64,000 nt of DNA from Hyalella azteca (Eukaryota; Arthropoda; Malacostraca; Amphipoda; Hyalellidae). The position numbers were made by a program, and so were the translations under genes. The stretch covers positions 62,001 to 126,000 of the forward strand of contig NW_025932456.1 in NCBI RefSeq assembly GCF_000764305.2, given 5' to 3'. The first letter of the stretch is position 1. Each line of letters begins with the position of its first letter. This document shows positions 63,582 to 64,000 of this stretch, in pieces. The notes below the pieces were generated by a model. The model did not search any database. It had not been told where the DNA came from and saw only the letters and a list, made by a program, of their open reading frames with translations.

Positions 63582-63731
63582 AAAAAATATAACTCAGTAC
63601 TCACTGCAGTGAGTGACAGAGCGCATTTTCTCGTCGACGAAAACGTAAAGTCACGGACGGACGGACAGACAGACGGACATGGTAAGCACAATAGTGCATT
63701 TTTTCCCATAAATGAAAAAATGCGCTAAAAA
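63582..63731 (+). mobile_element. Foldback repeat family, copy E, within a GTF3C3 intron
   Basis: The shortest copy, with perfect ACTCACTGCAGTGAGT and TCGTCGACGA palindromes and both AGCGCATTTTCTC-type arms, the right one altered to GAAAAAATGCGCT. On the transcribed (-) strand of GTF3C3 its T-rich end, AGTTATATTTTTT, stops 20 bases before the exon that begins at 63561. Confidence 0.8.
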
Positions 63732-64000
63732 TGCTACTTGCTTGACTGTGTGGATTTATTAAATACATATATGGTCATGAAGAGAAACTTCTTTAGAGCT
63801 TCGTGTTCATTTGTATCAGTATGCAAAGTCTACCGACAAAATGGTGTGTGTATGCACGCGTTTTGTGTCATGTAAATCATGTATATCAGAGAACCACAAA
63901 TTAGATAATAGTTTTTGATCATATGATCAAGGAAGTTTTAGAGTGGATATTGCAACATCTGACTGGACCAAGCTGTGGTACCACCAACTAAAGATGATGC
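63732..64000. other. GTF3C3 intron, left part
   Basis: AT-rich sequence beyond the last visible GTF3C3 exon in transcript terms upstream; the next upstream exon lies outside the window. Confidence 0.5.

Overview
The window is eukaryotic nuclear DNA. Spliced genes have GT/AG introns and the protein families are metazoan. AT-rich non-coding DNA is full of minisatellites and small foldback elements. The proteins and repeat style fit an arthropod, most likely a crustacean. An amphipod is my guess from general familiarity with such genomes, not something the sequence proves.

Layout: positions 1 to about 52 kb contain no gene that I can recognise. This stretch holds scattered short ORFs that look like chance, five copies of one ~160 bp foldback repeat (the fifth lies at 63.6 kb), two TTAA-flanked miniature elements (37.9 kb and 50.5 kb), several hairpins (10.3, 26.2, 46.8, 49.5 kb), a possible two-monomer SINE at two loci (13.1 and 45.8 kb), tandem dimers (33.1, 39.6, 50.1 kb), and many unrelated minisatellites. 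The minisatellites concentrate between 11.2 and 23.9 kb, with further arrays at 36.6 and 62.9 kb.

From 52 kb the window becomes gene-bearing. A broken transposon-type zinc-finger/coiled-coil gene (52.3-53.0 kb) is followed by a complete ten-coding-exon gene for a BTB-BACK-Kelch protein orthologous in appearance to KLHL18 (53,885-58,986, + strand, 589 codons). Facing it on the - strand is the 3' part of the gene for TFIIIC subunit 3 (GTF3C3, TPR protein; four exons between 60,855 and 63,561, running off the right edge). The two genes converge, with about 1.9 kb between their stop codons. They act in different pathways: CUL3-dependent ubiquitylation and RNA polymerase III initiation.

The strongest unusual signals are: (1) a 20-bp palindromic minisatellite inside a GTF3C3 intron whose unit copies the exon end plus splice donor, giving a row of donor-like decoys; (2) a 128-bp near-perfect palindrome at 26.2 kb whose two inner hairpins differ by a base-pair-preserving double change; (3) a perfect 20-bp-stem hairpin followed by a T tract at 49.5 kb with a third partial copy nearby; (4) the five-copy foldback family with three nested palindromes, one copy lying 20 bases from a splice acceptor. 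No CRISPR array, rRNA or certain tRNA gene was seen.
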